Assembly: GCA_003524565.1 (NCBI GenBank)
Contig: DQGU01000139.1
Coordinates: 1 to 7,045, forward strand
Origin: Rhodospirillaceae bacterium
Lineage (GTDB): Bacteria > Pseudomonadota > Alphaproteobacteria > Micavibrionales > UBA2020
Direction: 5' to 3'
DNA length: 7,045 nucleotides
The position numbers and the translations under genes are program-made. The notes below the pieces were generated by a model. The model had not been told where the DNA came from. It did no database searches and saw nothing but the letters and a program-made list of their open reading frames with translations. Positions 5,492 through 7,045 of the stretch are shown here, piece by piece; within the stretch, counting starts at the first letter, position 1; every line of letters starts with the position of its first letter.

Positions 5492-7045
5492 ATGGCATCT
5501 TACCAGTACGTTTATGTGATGAAAGACCTGTCCAAGACCTATCAGGGCGGGAAAAAGGTGCTGGAGAATATTTATCTGAGCTTCCTGCCCGGGGTGAAAA
5601 TCGGTGTTCTGGGTCCGAACGGCTCGGGTAAATCGACACTGCTGAAAATCATGGCCGGTCTTGAAAAAGACTTTCAGGGCGAGGCCTGGTCGGCCGAGGG
5701 CGCGCGCGTGGGCTATCTGCCGCAGGAACCGCAGCTGGACGCCAGCAAGACCGTCATGGAAAACGTGATGCAGGCGCTGGGTGAAGTAAAAGCCGCACGC
5801 GATGAATTTGATGCCATCAGCGCGAAATTCGCCGAAGAAGACGCCGATTTCGACGCCCTGATGGCGCGTCAGGCGGAGTTGCAGGAAATCATCGATGCGG
5901 CCGACGGCTGGAACCTCGAGCGTACGATTGAAATCGCCATGGACGCGCTGCGCTGCCCGCCCGCGGATTCCGCTGTCACCAACCTGTCGGGCGGTGAAAA
6001 ACGCCGCGTGGCGCTGTGCCGCCTTTTGCTGGAAAAGCCCGACCTGCTTTTGCTTGACGAACCGACCAACCACCTGGATGCGGAATCCGTCGCCTGGCTG
6101 CAGCGTCACTTGCTGGACTACAAAGGTACCGTGGTCATGGTCACGCACGACCGCTACTTCCTTGACAACGTGACCGGCTGGATTTTGGAGCTCGACCGCG
6201 GCCGCGGCATCCCCTACGAGGGCAACTATACCGAATACCTCGACAACAAATCCAAACGCCTTGCACAGGAAGGGCGCGAGCAGGAAGCCCGCGAAAAATC
6301 CCTTACGCGCGAACTGGAATGGGTACGCCAATCGCCCAAGGCGCGTCAGGCGAAATCCAAGGCGCGTATCACGGCTTATGAAGATTTGCTCGCAGAAAGC
6401 CAGAAGTTCGAGAAAACCCGCACGGCGCAAATCGTTATTCCTGTGCCGCCACGCCTCGGCCAGAACGTGGTTGAATTTGAAAACGTGTCCAAAGGGTATG
6501 ACGACCGCCTTTTGATTGAAAACCTCAGCTTCAAGCTGCCGCCGGGCGGCATTGTCGGCGTTATCGGCCCGAACGGCGCGGGTAAAACCACGCTGTTCCG
6601 TATGATGACGGGCGAAGAAACGCCGGATGGCGGCAAAGTCACCGTCGGCGACAGCGTTATCATGGGCTATGTGAACCAGAGCCGCGATGCGCTGGATGCC
6701 AACAAGACCGTGTGGGAAGAGATCTCCGAAGGTAACGACATCCTTGCCCTCGGCAAACGCGAAATGCCGAGCCGTGCCTATTGCGGCTCCTTCGGTTTCC
6801 GCGGTCCCGACCAGCAGAAAAAAGTCGGCGTGCTGTCGGGCGGCGAGCGTAACCGCGTGCACATGGCGCGTATGATGAAAACGCCCGCCAACCTTTTGCT
6901 GCTTGACGAGCCGACCAACGACCTTGATACCGAAACGCTGGGCGCGCTTGAAGATGCGCTGGAAAACTACGCGGGCTGTGCGGTTGTTATCTCGCACGAC
7001 CGCTGGTTCCTTGACCGCCTTGCGACGCATATTCTGGCGTTCGAA
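5492..7045 (+). CDS. ettA: EttA: energy-dependent translational throttle protein (ABC-F ATPase), 3' end cut off
   Basis: Ribosome-associated ABC-F protein. In E. coli EttA binds the ribosomal E site and gates the step from initiation to elongation according to the ATP/ADP ratio. The window shows 518 residues of a family that is usually about 555, ending in the WFLDRLATHILAFE region, so only the C-terminal tail is missing. First ATPase domain: Walker A GPNGSGKST (41-49), Q-loop Gln78, signature LSGGE (165-169), Walker B with catalytic Glu190 followed by PTNHLDAESVAWL, and His219. The arm that contacts the P-site tRNA is the helical insert at about 95-140. The interdomain linker (about 245-310) contains the EttA-type ELEWVRQSPKARQAKSKAR stretch. 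Second domain: Walker A GPNGAGKTT (359-367), EMPSRAYCGSFGF (424-436), LSGGE (448-452), Glu473 and His502. All catalytic residues are intact. The N-terminus and Walker-B contexts match EttA rather than Uup or YheS. AAAGGA (5476-5481) precedes the ATG. Confidence 0.96.
   Translation, partial: MASYQYVYVMKDLSKTYQGGKKVLENIYLSFLPGVKIGVLGPNGSGKSTLLKIMAGLEKDFQGEAWSAEGARVGYLPQEPQLDASKTVMENVMQALGEVKAARDEFDAISAKFAEEDADFDALMARQAELQEIIDAADGWNLERTIEIAMDALRCPPADSAVTNLSGGEKRRVALCRLLLEKPDLLLLDEPTNHLDAESVAWLQRHLLDYKGTVVMVTHDRYFLDNVTGWILELDRGRGIPYEGNYTEYLDNKSKRLAQEGREQEAREKSLTRELEWVRQSPKARQAKSKARITAYEDLLAESQKFEKTRTAQIVIPVPPRLGQNVVEFENVSKGYDDRLLIENLSFKLPPGGIVGVIGPNGAGKTTLFRMMTGEETPDGGKVTVGDSVIMGYVNQSRDALDANKTVWEEISEGNDILALGKREMPSRAYCGSFGFRGPDQQKKVGVLSGGERNRVHMARMMKTPANLLLLDEPTNDLDTETLGALEDALENYAGCAVVISHDRWFLDRLATHILAFE

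Noticed and set aside
5474..7030. A 518-codon open frame on the minus strand opposite ettA
   Set aside because: It is entirely antisense to a clear EttA coding sequence. Its protein is rich in Phe, His, Arg and Val as expected from reverse-complemented GC-biased codons, with no family signature.

Overview
The window reads as ordinary chromosomal DNA of a GC-rich Gram-negative bacterium, most likely an alphaproteobacterium. Two envelope lipoproteins with lipoboxes establish the Gram-negative assignment. The block of a penicillin-binding protein activator divergent from rsmI, followed by yraN, is a familiar alphaproteobacterial arrangement, but the exact genus cannot be read from the sequence alone. 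There are no tRNA or rRNA genes, IS elements, CRISPR arrays, prophage genes or attachment sites. No intergenic space exceeds about 175 bases.

Layout. Positions 1-452 (minus) hold the 5' part of an LppC/LpoA-type penicillin-binding protein activator lipoprotein. Across a 60-base divergent gap lies a tightly packed plus-strand run: rsmI (513-1379), yraN (1379-1726, overlapping by one base), a two-BON-domain lipoprotein resembling DolP (1769-2509), and a SirB1-type transglutaminase-like/TPR protein (2506-3393, overlapping by four bases and starting with TTG). These four probably form one operon. It mixes ribosome maturation, a putative nuclease and envelope maintenance, and it resembles the enterobacterial lpoA/rsmI/yraN/diaA/dolP neighbourhood without diaA.

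After a 105-base gap with a possible promoter and a perfect 16-base palindrome comes a small four-helix membrane protein of unknown function (3499-3909). A strong bidirectional intrinsic terminator (3926-3966) separates it from a convergent 444-residue soluble protein of unknown function (3984-5318, minus). That gene has its own credible promoter and a clear ribosome binding site. It is divergent from ettA, the ABC-F translational throttle factor (5492 to beyond the window end), which is cut about 40 residues short.

Most of the window is housekeeping. The parts that remain unexplained are the two unknown proteins that face each other around the terminator, and the palindromic leader ahead of the membrane protein gene. 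I see no convincing evidence of a new multi-gene system.
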